From: Callorhinus ursinus
Lineage: Eukaryota; Chordata; Mammalia; Carnivora; Otariidae
Direction of reading: 5' to 3'
DNA: 64,000 nucleotides
NCBI RefSeq assembly: GCF_003265705.1
Contig: NW_020312859.1
Span: forward strand, 2,398,755-2,462,754
A program made the translations under genes and the position numbers. This document shows, piece after piece, positions 50,880-63,410 of the stretch. The notes below the pieces were generated by a model. The model saw nothing but the letters and a program-made list of their open reading frames with translations. It did no database searches and was not told the origin of the DNA. Each line of letters starts with the position of its first letter. The stretch's first letter is position 1.

Positions 50880-51600
50880 CCAGACACTGTACAGTGAATT
50901 AGAATTGCTGTCATTCCACATCCTCACCAACGTCTGGGGTCGTCGATCCTCTGTGGAGTTTGGCCCGCCTCATGGTTGTGTGGTGGTGTCTCATTGCATT
51001 GATTTTGCATTTCCCTAATGACGTACGATGTGGGACATAGCTGCGTATGTTTATTTGCCATGTATGTATCATCTTTGGTGAGGTGTCTGGTAGGGTCTTT
51101 GACTTATTTTTTAATTGGATTGTTTGTCTTCTTATTGTTCAGTTTTAAGTGTTCTTTTCATATTTTGGATCGCAGTCCTTTATCGGATGTGTCTTTTGCA
51201 AGTATTTTCTCCCAACCTCTTGCTTGTCTTTGCGTTCTCTTCAGATTATCTTTTGCATAGCAGATGTGTTAAATTTTAATGAAATCCGGGTGGCTGGGTG
51301 GCTCAGTTGGTTAAGCGACTGCCTTCGGCTCAGGTCATGATCCTGGAGTCCCAGGATCGAGTCCCGCATCGGGCTCCCTGCTCGGTGGAGAGCCTGCTTC
51401 TCCCTCTCCCACTGCCTGCCTCTCTGCCTACTTGTGCTCTCTCTCTATCTCTGTCAAATAAATAAATAAAATCTTTAAAAAAAAATTTTAATGAAATCCA
51501 GCTAATAATCAATGATTTTTTTTGTGGATCGTGGCTTTGGTGTTATATCTAAAAAGGCATCACCAGACTTAAGTTTTTCTCCTGTTATCTTCTAGGAGTC
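50880..51600 (-). mobile_element. L1 fragment, minus strand, interrupted
   Basis: TGGTGTCTCATTGCATTGAT, TTTTGCATTTCCCTAATGAC, TTTGGTGTTATATCTAAAAA: ORF2 region on the minus strand, split by the SINE at 51288. Confidence 0.75.
51288..51482 (+). mobile_element. Can-SINE, young
   Basis: Perfect 17-bp target duplication AAATTTTAATGAAATCC (51271-51287, 51483-51499). The head is altered to GGGTGGCTGGGTGGCTCAG. Confidence 0.95.
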
Positions 51601-52390
51601 TGGGATACGTAAGGTTTTATCTAACCTGTGGCTGTTGCCCCATCCAATTGGTTTCCAACAATGCCCTGGGCATATTGTCCTCTTACGGCCTTGGCAGTGT
51701 TAACATTCTGCAACCTTCTCTCCCTTATCTTGTTGAGAAGGCATTTTTCAGCCCTGCATGTAAAACCTCCCAGTACTTATGTCTGTCAGATTATTTCCCC
51801 TCTCTTTACAAGTCTTCTTACCAAATTCAATTGAGACTTACGCTTCTGTAACCAAGATTTGTTTGATTCTACACGGGCTTAGAAGCTGATGTCTTCTCTC
51901 CGAGGTGGGATTACATTTACCAAGCTCACGGGACTGATGTGGAAAATCAGAACGTCAGTGTATTCACTGATAACGGGAAATATAATTGCGGAGCAGACTG
52001 GAATATTCTCATCAGCACGACCAGCACATTCTTTTGTGAAGGCAGTGAAATGCCAAATTATACAAATTATACAAAGAAGGTGAGCTTGGTGAGCATTTGA
52101 TCATTCAGCTCTACTGATGAAGAGCCCACCGCATGTCCAACATTATGCCGGACACTAGGTGGAGAATAGTGAATGATATGAGACCAAACAGACAGGTGAA
52201 CATCAGAGTGAGAGAACTAGGGTTCTGTGCCGATAGGTCCTAAGATGCTGGGAGAAGACAGGCCCTGAATGGTAATGAGACTTCTAGGTAAAAAGGACTA
52301 TACACCTTAGCTACTGCTTTCTCCTTGAACCTACCAAAATAACTAAAATAACTGTTACAGGGATTTTTTTTTTTTTAAGGCAATACACAG

Positions 52391-52725
52391 AGGTCAGCAA
52401 GCTATGGTCCATAAGCCAAATCTAGCCTGCTGCCTGGTGAGGTACAGCCCGTACTAAGAATAGTTTTATCTTTGCAAATGGTTAGGAAAAAAAAATCAAA
52501 ACAAGAATAACATTTGGTGACACGTGGAAATGCTATGAAAGTCAGATTTCAGTGCTCATAAATAAAGTTTGGTGGGAACGTGGCCATGCGTTCCAATGTA
52601 TGTTCCATGTATTGTCTACGGCTGCTCTCAGGCTACAATGACATAGTTAAGTAGGTGCGAAGGAGACCATATGGCGTGCAAAGCCAAAAATATTTACTAT
52701 CTGGCCCTTAACAGGGGGAAAAAAA
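52391..52725 (+). mobile_element. hAT-type MER DNA transposon
   Basis: GAGGTCAGCAAGCTATGGTC, AATAAAGTTTGGTGGGAACG, TATTTACTATCTGGCCCTTA. Non-autonomous, no coding capacity. Confidence 0.65.
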
Positions 52726-52732
52726 AATGCCC

Positions 52733-52925
52733 ACCCTGGCTCTAGAGCAGCACCGTTCAATGGAACTTTCTGCAACGACAGAGATGTCAAGCACTGTCCA
52801 ATACAGTAGCTGGCCACTGGCTCCGTGGGGCTACTGAGCCCGTGAAAGGTGGCTAGTGCAACTAAGGACCTGAACGTTTCTTTCATTTATTTTAATGAAT
52901 TTAAATCTAACTAGCGGCACGTGGC
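52733..52925 (+). mobile_element. hAT-type MER fragment
   Basis: AGCAGCACCGTTCAATGGAA, GCACTGTCCAATACAGTAGC, AAAGGTGGCTAGTGCAACTA; related in its end motif to the element at 4.57 kb. Confidence 0.6.
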
Positions 52926-54400
52926 AGAAGCGGCTGTCTTGGATGGCATGGCAGTGGGCTGTGACAAGAGGGCATCTGGGTCGGGAAACACCACGTGTGG
53001 TGGACGATGGGGCATCATCCTGAAAGCAGAGGGATTAAGCGACAGTTCATCTTTGGAAGCTGACGTGCCCCACCCAAACTTCTCCTTAGAGGCTTCTTTC
53101 CTGACCTAGATTCCAGAACGCTGGCAGGGAGAATTATGGGCTCCGGAAAAGAAACTAGAAGAACCGTCTCTGGGGAATTTGACCAGCTCAGGAGGAAGAA
53201 CCGAAAGATATGTTGGGGGCTTCCTAATAGTCTTACCGAAGCTGGCAGTGAATAAGACCTCCTGCCAATCACATGGTGTCCAATAAACTTTAGTCTGGGT
53301 CCCATGTTCCCATATGAGCAGACAGCCAAGGACCCTCGTACATTTGAGGAAAAATGTAAATGAGAAAGAGATCAAATAGACAGATGAACAGATCTAAGCA
53401 AAGATCTCTGGGAACACATATTCTATTAAATTTGGAGGTCTATGATGCTGGAGGAGAAACACGGTCTTTATTTTCACAAAGCTCAATTTCAATACAGCAT
53501 TTTCTTCACTTACATACATAAGCAACAAACTGTGGTAGTATTAGCACTTCCAGTGACTTCATCACCCATAGAAACCAGATATTTTTCTATCATAATGCTA
53601 CTGTTGAAGTCATTTCAAAATACCACTTATGCTCATCACGACTTTGAAATGATGGTGGTTATTAGACACACTGCTAAATCTTCTAATACAGAAGCACATA
53701 TGTTACTATATGAGAGATTTGTTTTTTAAAATATTTTGATAACTGCCTTTTGATATAAATGATTTCCTTTGTAATCTCATGCACAGACGCTTATTCATTT
53801 AAAAATATGATGGTAAGAAAAGGTCCACAGGCTTCACCAGACTGCAGGGGGTCCGGGGCATAAGAAGGGTTAAGAATCCCCCCCATTAATGTTCTTTTTA
53901 GGGCTGTAAGTGGATGGGGGTTGGAGACAATAATCATCAAGCACTATGGGCCAGATTTTAAACCTCATAGTTCTAAGAGTAATTATTACTATTATTTTGA
54001 TAGCTTTCATTAGTCCTTTAAGGCTCATTTTGTTATTTCAATGGGATATTTGGAGGGAGGAGAGATGAATAGAAGGATTTAATCAGCTCTCTTGACCCAA
54101 AAGCTCAGTATTCTTTTGTAAGAATAGGTACATGCACATCATAAGCAAGTTAGAAAATTACAAAGAGGACAACAAAAATCACCTCCAATCCCACTACCTA
54201 TTCGGCGAACATTGTTCTAGGCAGCACTGTGTACATACACACGTAAATATACCTATACACCCACACAAACATATAAAGATCAAAATATGTATAAAGAGAC
54301 ATACATAATTTTTTAACAAAAACAGGGTTAAAGTACACATTTATCATTATTTTATTCTTTACTACACATTTATTATGACTGTGTTTCTTCCCCTGCCTTT
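52926..54400. other. Intergenic DNA, nothing recognised
   Basis: No exon or confident repeat between the MER copies and a MIR-like piece at 54405-54520. Confidence 0.4.
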
Positions 54401-55168
54401 ATCTTCTCCAGCAATAACAAGTGAGATAGGTAATTATTTTCACCATCCACGCAAGGAAATGGAGACTGAGGTCATGGAAGCCTTGTCCGTGATCATACGT
54501 GGTGAGAGAGGAGGAAATCTCTTGGTCATCCCGGAATGACTTACTCTTCAAGGACCTCATGTCTGTGAGGGGGCACACCCTGGAGTTCAGCTGGACTGAG
54601 AGATCTTCGTCCTCTCGGCTGCATTGAAAGCTCGAAAGCCTGAAAGCTTGTGACCTGAAATCTTAGTGATTTCCGGGGGATTCTAGCTCGGGTGGAGGTG
54701 ACCCATATGCCAAGTCCCAACAGAGATGTGCTGACAAGCTTCGGTTGAACTGTTACACTTGGAGGCAGGAATCTGGCACATCCTGGGTTCCTTTCTTTAT
54801 TTCCCTTCTGATTCCTTTGGGAAGCAAATGGGAACAATTCTTTGCACTAACCCCAAATGCAACAACTCACTCTGGGATATCTGCATGGGCACCACGTGCT
54901 GCAGTGGGCAGATGGAAGGCCATGCACACAAAGTCTGACCTCTTCATCCTGTCTGGCTCCCAGGAACTAGAGGAAGGGGGAGAAAATGGACTTCCTGAGG
55001 TCAGTCCCAGAGTTTATTTAATCTTCAGGATCCCAAAGCTTGGATGGGCTACACCAGGATCAGCGGAGGAGCTTGTTGAAAGTAGTGATGCCAAGGATCC
55101 CAGAGTAGTGGATGTCAACCTTGGCTACACATTAGAGTCAGCAGGGAAGCCTTTAAAAAACAAAATGG

Positions 55169-55351
55169 CGGGGCACCTGGGTGGCTCAGTCGGTTAAGCA
55201 TCTGCCTTCAGCTCAGGTCATGATCTCAGGGTCCTGGGATCAAGCCCCATGTTGGGCTCCCTGCTCAGTGGGGAGTCTGCTTGTCCCTTTACCCCCCGCC
55301 CGTGCTTTCTCTCTCTCTTGCTCTCTCTCAAATAATCAAATCTTTTAAAAA
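55169..55351 (+). mobile_element. Can-SINE
   Basis: Inserted next to a MER5-like fragment (55085-55160); flanked by AAATGGC. Confidence 0.92.
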
Positions 55352-55368
55352 GAAATGGCAGAGTAGGC

Positions 55369-55760
55369 ATGTTATGAACTGAATGTTCGTGTCTTCCCAA
55401 AACTTGAGTGTTGAAACCTTACCCATCCCCTACCAGTGATGGTATTAGGAGGTGGAGCCTTTGGGAGGATGAGATGAGGTCATGAGGGTGGAGCCCTTTA
55501 ATGGGATTAGTGCCCTTATGAGAGTCACGGGAGAGGTGCTTCCTCTTCCTGCTCTCTGCCCTGTGAAGACAGGATGGGAAGCCTGCTGTCTGCTGCCTAG
55601 GAGTGGGCCCTCACCGGAACCTGACTGTGCTGTCACCTTGACCTTGGACTTCCAGCCCCCAGGACTGGAAGAAAGAAAGTCCTGTTCTTTAGAAGTCACC
55701 CAGTCTATGATGTTTCTGTGGGAGCAGTCCAAGCCACTGCTAAGACAAGGCGCTCTGAGC
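55369..55760 (+). mobile_element. MaLR-type LTR
   Basis: TGAGGTCATGAGGGTGGAGC, TTAATGGGATTAGTGCCCTT, GAAGTCACCCAGTCTATGAT. Solo LTR. Confidence 0.65.
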
Positions 55761-55900
55761 TCCTCCAGAAAAACATTGAAAGAATAAGCAGAAAACCATC
55801 AGAACTAACTTTGTCAGAAAACTCTGGAAAACCGTCAAGGTTTAGAGCAACCAAGTGAATGCTGAATGAAGAAAAAAGCAACTTAAAAACAGCTCAGTGC

Positions 55901-56103
55901 AGGGGCCCCTGGGTGGCTCAGTCGTTAAGCGTCTGCCTTCAGCTCAGGTCATGATCTCAGGGTCCTAGGATGGAGCCCTGCATCGGGCTCCCTGCTCCGC
56001 GGGAAGCCTTCTTCTCCCTCTCCCGCTCCCCCTGCTTGTGTTCCCTCTCTCGCTGTGTCTCTCTCTGTCAAATAAATAAATAAAATCTTTAAAAAAAAAA
56101 AAT
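55901..56103 (+). mobile_element. Can-SINE
   Basis: Full-length; target GCTCAGTGC both sides. Confidence 0.94.
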
Positions 56104-56213
56104 GGCTCAGTGCGAACAGGGGTGCCATCTGGGGCAGAGTTGTGAACGAGGAGCACCCCAGCACAGGGCCAGTCTGTACATACTGAGCAGGGTGTGTGCG
56201 TGTGTGTGTAATT

Positions 56214-56460
56214 GAAGTATAGTGGACACACAATGTGATATTAGTTTCAGGTGTACAACATAGTGATTGAGCCTGTGCTCACAAGGGTAGCCACCATCTG
56301 TCCCCATACACTACGACATTACCCTTGACAATATTCCCTCTACTGTGCCTTTCATCCCTGTGACTTACGCATTCCGTAACTGGAAGGCTGTACCTCCAAC
56401 CCCCTTCACCCATTGTGCCCATCCCCCACCCCATCCTCTCTGGCAACCACCAGTTCTGAG
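56214..56460 (-). mobile_element. L1M 3' UTR fragment, minus strand
   Basis: TTGAAGTATAGTGGACACAC, AGTTTCAGGTGTACAACATA, CCTCTCTGGCAACCACCAGT. Confidence 0.75.
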
Positions 56461-56954
56461 CGGTGTGTCTTGTTTCTTCTGTTTTTAGTTCCTGGTGTTC
56501 GAGGAAATCTCTGTCAAAACACAGTGGGACAGGAGCAGAAGGAACAGAGACTTCAGTGATTAACTACATGTGGGTTTGTGTTCATTTGTTACAGCAGCGA
56601 TAGAAAGCTAACACAGTGCCCGGTCAGTGTCAGCTCTGGCCGTTGGGGGTGGACTCCCACTTTACGTCACACGTGGTTAGTGTGCTCAGTGCATACGAAT
56701 CACGAATCACGATAAAAATAATGAAGACTAGAATTCACCAGAGGCGGTATATCAGGATGTCTTTTCCTTTTCTGCTGGACTTTGGGCATCTGAAGCGTCT
56801 GAAAGCACTTTGTTCAGTTAAAAAAAAAAAAAAAAAGAATTCTGAACCCGCTACTTTGTTCCACTACTCGGGCCTAATTCCAAACTTTGGTGAAAGTTAG
56901 TAGTTTTCTTTAACAGGGAGAGTGGTGGTGAAATGGAACAGAGCCCAGGTCGGA

Positions 56955-57065
56955 TGTCGGAAAGCTGGCCCTGGTCCCAGCTCTGCCTCTGGCTGTGTGA
57001 CTTAGGTCATCTTGCTTCCCCTCTCTAGGGTTCACTTTCACCATTTAGAAAATGAGGGAGTTAGA
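56955..57065 (+). mobile_element. MIR fragment
   Basis: CCAGCTCTGCCTCTGGCTGT, CCATTTAGAAAATGAGGGAG. Confidence 0.65.
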
Positions 57066-57074
57066 CCAATAATA

Positions 57075-57285
57075 ACTCGCATTTGTCAGATGCCTACAAT
57101 GTACAATTTATACGTGGGGTCTTGCTTGAGCCACACAAAAACTGCGCAAATTATCCTCCCCATTTTATAGTTGAGAAAACGGAGAGGCCCAGAGAGGTTA
57201 AGTGACTTGCCCCAGGTCACAGAGTTGGTACCCGGCAGCACTGAGATTTAAAATCGGGACGTTTGGCTCTTTCTGATAAGCCCCT
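57075..57285 (-). mobile_element. MIR element
   Basis: CCCAGAGAGGTTAAGTGACT then TGCCCCAGGTCACAGAG, reverse MIR. Confidence 0.7.
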
Positions 57286-57574
57286 CTACCTTTCACGTGT
57301 TTCGGAACATGTCTTTACAGAACATATTTCTGTGGTGCCTGGTTTTCTCTGTATGTCACAGTGAGGATGATGGCTCTCTATCTTGACACTCAGAGGCTCC
57401 AGAACCTGGTCCATCTCTTGTGTTTCTGACTCAGACCCTCAGAGACTTCCCTCACAAACATCCATTCTCCGCCTCACATTCTGTGACGGACACTCCTAGT
57501 TGCTGAACAATGTCTGTTCTCCCCTTTTTACTTAGTAACAGAATCCTAATTTTGTTTGAATAAAATGCACCCAG

Positions 57575-58012
57575 TTAAAAAAAAAAAAAATACCTGCCTG
57601 TACTCCCTTGCAGCTAAGGGTGGTCCTCTGACCCGGTTCTGACCAATGAGATGTAAGTGGACCTTTGGCTGGGACTTCTTGGGAATCTATCATCTTTTTC
57701 ATACTAAGGGGTGGGGGAAGTCAGCAGGGACAAGCTTTTTCCTCATTGCCTTTGTTCTCATTCCTGCCTGGAATGTAGGTGAGGTTTCTGGAAGTATAGC
57801 AGCCATCTTGTGACTATGAGGGTGAGAGCCACTTGCTAAGGATAGCAGAGCAGGAAGACAGAAGAAGCTTCAGTCCTTAGTGATCTCTTTGTAATAAGTC
57901 CTCCATACAAGCCTGGATTGCCTACCTCCAGGCTCCTTGCTACATGAGAAAAAGAAAGCTTTATTTGGCCAGATTTCTGTTCTGTCAACTTCATGCAATC
58001 CTAACTGACAGG
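57575..58012 (+). mobile_element. MLT1-like LTR, diverged
   Basis: TTCTGACCAATGAGATGTAA, CAGCCATCTTGTGACTATGA, TTCATGCAATCCTAACTGAC. Confidence 0.55.
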
Positions 58013-58019
58013 TTCTCTA

Positions 58020-59870
58020 AGAAAAGTCTCTCCTCTGCCCTGTAGTCTTGACATGTGGCCTTCGTAAGCACCTGTGGTGACTCAAAAATAGACCTGGGGG
58101 AGGAGAAATTGGCCATGGCTGTGATTCTGAACTTGCTGAGCTATCACCTGTTCAGTCGATGCTCTGAAGAAGAGTCTGTTAATTACACTCTCCTTGGCCA
58201 GCCAGAGCACAAGAGGCTGTGTCTGTGTATTCTCAGGGAAGCTCAAATATAGCTCAGGCTCCTTCACTACTTCTGCTGAGTATGCAGCATCTGCATGTCT
58301 GGCAGCCCCAGCAAAGAATGGGGAAGCTTTTCCCAGGAGGTTAGAGTCTGAAGAAGGTGCTAGAAAACAGGGATGTTGACAAGAGCTTCCCTTCTGCTTC
58401 CTGCAAGATGGATATTATGCCTCCTAGTTAGCAGATCACAAAACTTGCCCGAGGTCCAAACTGAGGCTCAGAGGGTGAAGTGACCACATGTCAGTCTGAT
58501 TATTTGATTGCATGCAACAGAAAAGGATTCTGTTGAGCTGGAGAAAAAAATAGTTTGGGGAAAGAATATTCGATGGCTCACAGAATTTCAGGCAAAGCTG
58601 GAGAACCAACTTGAACACAAAGGGAACCATAGTTCCAGGCAGTCTGGATAGCAGAAACCAGCATTGGGATGATATAGCTTGAGTCATGAGCCCACTCCAC
58701 AGTTAAGGAGGGCAGGGTGCCTTGACTGACCTTTCTAGATGGTGTCGGAAAGAGTGGTTTTCTGGAAGCAACCTGAGGTTTCAAGTACCAGAAGAACGGC
58801 AAGAAGATGTTGGGTGCAAAACCAAAAAAAAAAAAAAAAAGTTCATTGCAGGTTAATATAGAATTGGTCAAGGGGGATGGGTTTTGGGAGTTGGCTGACC
58901 TTAGTTCAAATCTGAGCTCTGAACTTTGGTCAAACCAAAGCCTCAATTTCCTCTTCTGTGTGTGATAAGAATGAGACATATTTAAACTACTAGAACATAA
59001 GCTCTTATGGTTGAGGACTTTTGTCCCCCATCCCCTTCCAAATACTCTATCCCCAGCACCTAGCTTAGTGTCTGGCTTGTAGCTGAGGCTAAAAACATAT
59101 TTACTGAATGAGTGAATGAATTCTACATTTGTCCCAGAATACCTCTCATGTAGGGAGCCACTTTATTGAAGCTATAACGTGATAGGTGCTTGGAGTGGAA
59201 AGTGAGCACCCCCTCCTGCCTCACTGCCTCCCTCCAGGGAGGGAGGAGAAGGAAGAGAAATCCAGGCAGACGCCGAGGTAGATAAAAGGACGTCCACTCT
59301 GCAGACTCTTCCCCTGACACACTCCCCACCAGCACGCTGACCTGCTTACTCATATCAGTCACTCTGCCCTTGTCCTTACAAGCGAGGCTCTTTGGCTGAA
59401 AACAACCATCCCACGTTGAGTGCAGGATGGATTCATTCTAGCAATCTCCAGGATGTCCTGGTATAATGTTGGTGTGTTAAACTCTGCTGATAGGTTTGAT
59501 GGGTGAAGAAGTCTGCAGTCACCACGCCCCTACATTTCACAGTGAACCAAGACATAGAGTGGCAAACGGAATAAATCACAGCCCTGGAGAATGTGTGTGT
59601 TGTCAAAAAAACAAAACAAAACAAAACACACACACAGCAGGACATCACTGGTGAAATGAATGCATTTCAACTTTCTCAGTCATGTTTTCATTCACTGGTC
59701 TCGACAAGATGAAATTCTGAGTAGTTTTGTTCCCCAGGGCTGCTGTAGAAATACAAAGCATAAAAGAAAGAGACAATCTTTGAAGAAATAGGGATTTTGG
59801 TATCCTTGGTCCCTCCCAATAACCAGCACCTTTGCCGTATTCATCGTCACCCACAGGAGCTCGGCCATCA
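58020..59870. other. Intergenic DNA, weak repeats only
   Basis: A MIR/L2-like stretch is suspected at 58985-59120 and short A/CA-rich tracts at 59605-59640. No exon seen. Confidence 0.4.
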
Positions 59871-59877
59871 GCATGCC

Positions 59878-60240
59878 TCCAGTTACCGCCACCACCACCA
59901 CCAGCACTATCCCCATCAAGCCACCAGTTACCATCAACACCACCATTTACCATTACTGTTTTTTTTTTTTAATATTTATTTATTTATTTGAGAGAGAGAG
60001 AAAGAACAAGAGCGAGCAGGGGGAGGGAGGGGCAGAGAGAGAGAGAGAAGCAGGGCTTGATCTCATGACCCCGAGATTGCGACCTGAGCCAAAACCAAGA
60101 GTCAGACGCCCAACCGACTAAGCACCCAGGCGCCCCTACCATTACTGTTATACGACCATCATTACCGCCATCACCACCATGCCACCGAGTACCATCAATG
60201 CCATCACCACCAACCCAACCAAGCCTAGTGTTGCCAGCAG
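59878..60240 (+). repeat. Diverged (CAC/CAT)n repeat split by a SINE
   Basis: CACCACCACCACCAGCACTA on the left and CCATCACCACCATGCCACCG on the right are one imperfect triplet-rich tract interrupted by the SINE at 59961-60136. Confidence 0.8.
59961..60136 (-). mobile_element. Can-SINE
   Basis: T-run, AATATTTATTTATTTATTTG, ending AAGCACCCAGGCGCCCC. Perfect 13-bp target TACCATTACTGTT (59948-59960, 60137-60149). Confidence 0.93.
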
Positions 60241-60384
60241 CAGCAGCCTGCCGACCACAGCTACCACTTCTGATATTTCCATCTCCGTCATCTTCACTGT
60301 AAAAATTATCAGCCTGTTTATCACTCCATAGTAGATGACACCCCACCTAGACGCCCTTTACCGGGCTGGTGCACTCATCTCCCA

Positions 60385-60782
60385 GCTGCTGTGAGGGTTG
60401 GTTCCTCACAGGTCACGGCTACTCCCTTCTGAGACTACCCCTCAGCCAATGGAACTCCCTTGCCAGGAAAGGCCTGGAAAGTTGTGCCCCTGAAGGGAGC
60501 CACCACCCAACGACTTGACTAACTGGACGTGTGAGTCCCCCGCCCCCTTGCCGCGGGCTGGGATAACTCCATGGCAGTGTTCATGCTCCTCGAGTTCTCT
60601 TTGAAATTAGACCGAGGCAAGACTTCAGCTGAACCCACATTTTTTGGCCTATCTTTCTCCCTTGTCCTATTCTGCTTCCCTTCGCCCCTCAAAGGCTTCA
60701 CCTGAGCGATCCCTCAATAAATCACTCGAACAAGAGCCCCATTTCAGACCTTGCTTCCAGAGAACCCAGGCTAAGACACACT
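60385..60782 (+). mobile_element. Possible LTR
   Basis: Ends with CCCTCAATAAATCACTCGAA and a CTTGCTTCCAGAGAACCCAG stretch, an LTR-like 3' portion with AATAAA. Low confidence on family. Confidence 0.4.
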
Positions 60783-61299
60783 ACCACCACTTTAATCACG
60801 GTTCTAGGAGACAGCTTTTGGAATACTTTCCCTGCCCATACCCCCTTCTTGGGAGAAATTCCACCTCGCATAGACACTGGTGTGCTGGAGCTGGCCAGCT
60901 CTAGCTCATGAGGGTCAACTGCACACATTCTTCCCAACTCTGTGTTGAATGACATTGCACTGATAGCTTGGAATCAGACATGGAAGGAGTATTTACACTA
61001 TGGAAATTAGCAAAAACATTTTTTGTTAACGTTTATTTTGGAGCGCTAGCTGTGAAATATTTACTGACATAGCACCGGACACAGGTTGGCCATACAATTC
61101 CAAATCTTTGTTGGAATGCCAGCTCTGAGTTGTAACTTAAGGGGCAGAGGTAGACTCCTACCCCTGGGGGGACTTACCCATAGGCTTCCAGTGGCATATG
61201 AATTATGTGGTGAGAAAAAATGGCTTAGGTCTGCAGGTGTCTCATGGAATTGGGAAATCAACAAGTTGTGACCAGTTGGCAAGGAGAATTGAATAATGC

Positions 61300-61530
61300 T
61301 AATAATCACAGCTGCCATTTATTGAATGCTAAGCTAAATTTGTGTTGTGCTAAGCACTTTGTATACATTATCTTGTGTAAGTCTTATAACACCCCTTGCA
61401 GGAATACTATCACTCCATTTTATCAGATTGAACAAGCTCAGGGAGGTAACGTCCTTGTCTAAGGCCATATAGCTTTTTGGTGCAAGAACTGGGATTTGAC
61501 CCCCAGTCTCTCTGACTCCAGAGCCTGTAG
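61300..61530 (-). mobile_element. MIR element
   Basis: GCCATTTATTGAATGCTAAG, CTAAGGCCATATAGCTTTTT, TCTGACTCCAGAGCCTGTAG. Confidence 0.65.
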
Positions 61531-62229
61531 CCATAGCCACTCATGAAACAGATCTGGGGGCCCAGACAGGCAAAAGCCACACAGGCACAGTGATACTAAG
61601 AGTGAACAGAAACCAGAGTAAGTCAAATGTACTCATCAGGACACTTTGGTTTCAAGTTACAAAAACTAAACTTGAATCAGCTTCAATAAAAAAGGATTCT
61701 TCCTTGGCTCAAATCTATCCTTAGGAGGGACAAAACTAGGGCTGGTTTTAGGGCAGACTGGAAGAAGAGTCTGGAATCCCAAACCAAGCAATCAATTCAT
61801 TCTCTCTCTTCCCCCCCCCAACCCACTCTGCCCCTTTCTTTCCCTTTTCCCCTCTCCCCTTTGTTTCTCTTTGCATCCTGGCTGGATGCATCCTAGGGAA
61901 AGGCTGTCCCAGTTACCCTGGGCCTTCGGTCCCATCCGATTGCAGAGGATAGCTGTCCAAGGCATCCAAAGGGTAGTGGGGTCCTGAACCCAGAATTCAT
62001 GTGAGGTGACTCTGATCAGTAAGGAGACAGAGAGATTTTGAAGAAGATGAAAAATCTGATGGATAGTAGATAGTCTCCATAGCTCACCATCTTTCCCCAT
62101 GATTGGAATTCCTGGACTTGATCACAGTTCTTCCCCGGCAGCAGGTGGTGCGAAGTGGAAGAGAGAGAGTGAAGTTTTGGTATCTGGGAGATCTCGATTC
62201 AAACAGCAGCTTTCCTGTACCCACCCAAT

Positions 62230-62395
62230 ACATTGCCTGGGAGATATTTGATGGTTAACTGGCAGTGTGTGGCTTTGGGCAAGTCGCTTCACTTCTCTGA
62301 ATCTGAATTTGCCCATTTATGATGTAGAGATGATCATCATGCTTAACTAGCAGCATTGTGAGGATGAAATGAATAAGGTGAAGCACCTGGACCAG
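62230..62395 (+). mobile_element. MIR element
   Basis: GCTTTGGGCAAGTCGCTTCA, CTTCTCTGAATCTGAATTTG. Confidence 0.65.
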
Positions 62396-62515
62396 AGATG
62401 GGGCTTAGTCAGTGTGAGTTACCACATCCACTCGCTTTCCCCGCAGAATCAGCTCTCCTCTCTTAGGTCATTTCCGACTAGGCTAGTGGAGTGGCCTCCA
62501 CTTTTACCCAGGGAT

Positions 62516-62558
62516 AGGGAAATATATCATACAAGGGAAAGGGAAATATATCATATTA
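62516..62558 (+). repeat. Short tandem duplication
   Basis: AGGGAAATATATCATA occurs twice, 25 bp apart. Confidence 0.85.
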
Positions 62559-62879
62559 AAAATATCTGGATGAGGCCCTAATAATCTGTTCTGCTAGCAG
62601 TTACATAAATTCCAAAGTCATCTCTATCTTTCCCTGCCACCCTGGCTAGCCTCCAGACCAATTAAACATTGATGATGTAACTATACTTATCTCCAATTCC
62701 CTCTTCCCACCAAGGCTTGGACATCAATTCTCTCTTTCAAATAAAAAATTTAACCCTCACATTTTTGGAGTTCTTCGGTTTATGAAGTACTTCCAGACTC
62801 ACTGGTTTCGCATCCTTATTATAGCAGGTAAAGCAATATGGAAAAGTACAAAAAAAAAAAAGTGAGAAAGTCAAGTGAT

Positions 62880-63410
62880 CAAGGTCAACATCATGAATGG
62901 TAAGTCATGTTGATATTATGTGCCCCTGCTGTGATGTGGTAAGAAGAGTACATCACTCCCCCACAAACCTACAACCTCGGTCTAATCATGAGAAAACATG
63001 AGGTTTGCCAAAATTGAGGATATTCTACAAAATATCTGACCACTCCTCTTTGAAAGTGTCAAGACTATGAAAGACAAAGAAAGATGGAGAAACTGTCAGA
63101 GGCCAGAGGAGCCTGAGGAGGCATGACATCTGAATGCAAATGGTATCCTGGTTCAGAAACTGGAACAGAAAAAGGACATCAGTGGAAAAATTGGACAATC
63201 CCAATGAAGTCTGTAGTATAGTTAATCACATCACACCTATCACCAAGTTAATTTCATTTTGATAAATGCACCATGCTTCTGTAAGGATGTTAATGTTAGA
63301 GCAAGTCGAGTGAAGAATAAATGAGATGGGACTTTCTGCACTGTCTTTGCAACTCTTCTGCAAATCTACAATCATTTCAAATTTAAAAGTCTAAAAACAG
63401 AAACAACCTA
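62880..63410 (+). mobile_element. L1M 3' end
   Basis: GAAGTCTGTAGTATAGTTAA, TTGATAAATGCACCATGCTT, TTTGCAACTCTTCTGCAAAT, then an AAAAGTCTAAAAAC end. Confidence 0.75.
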
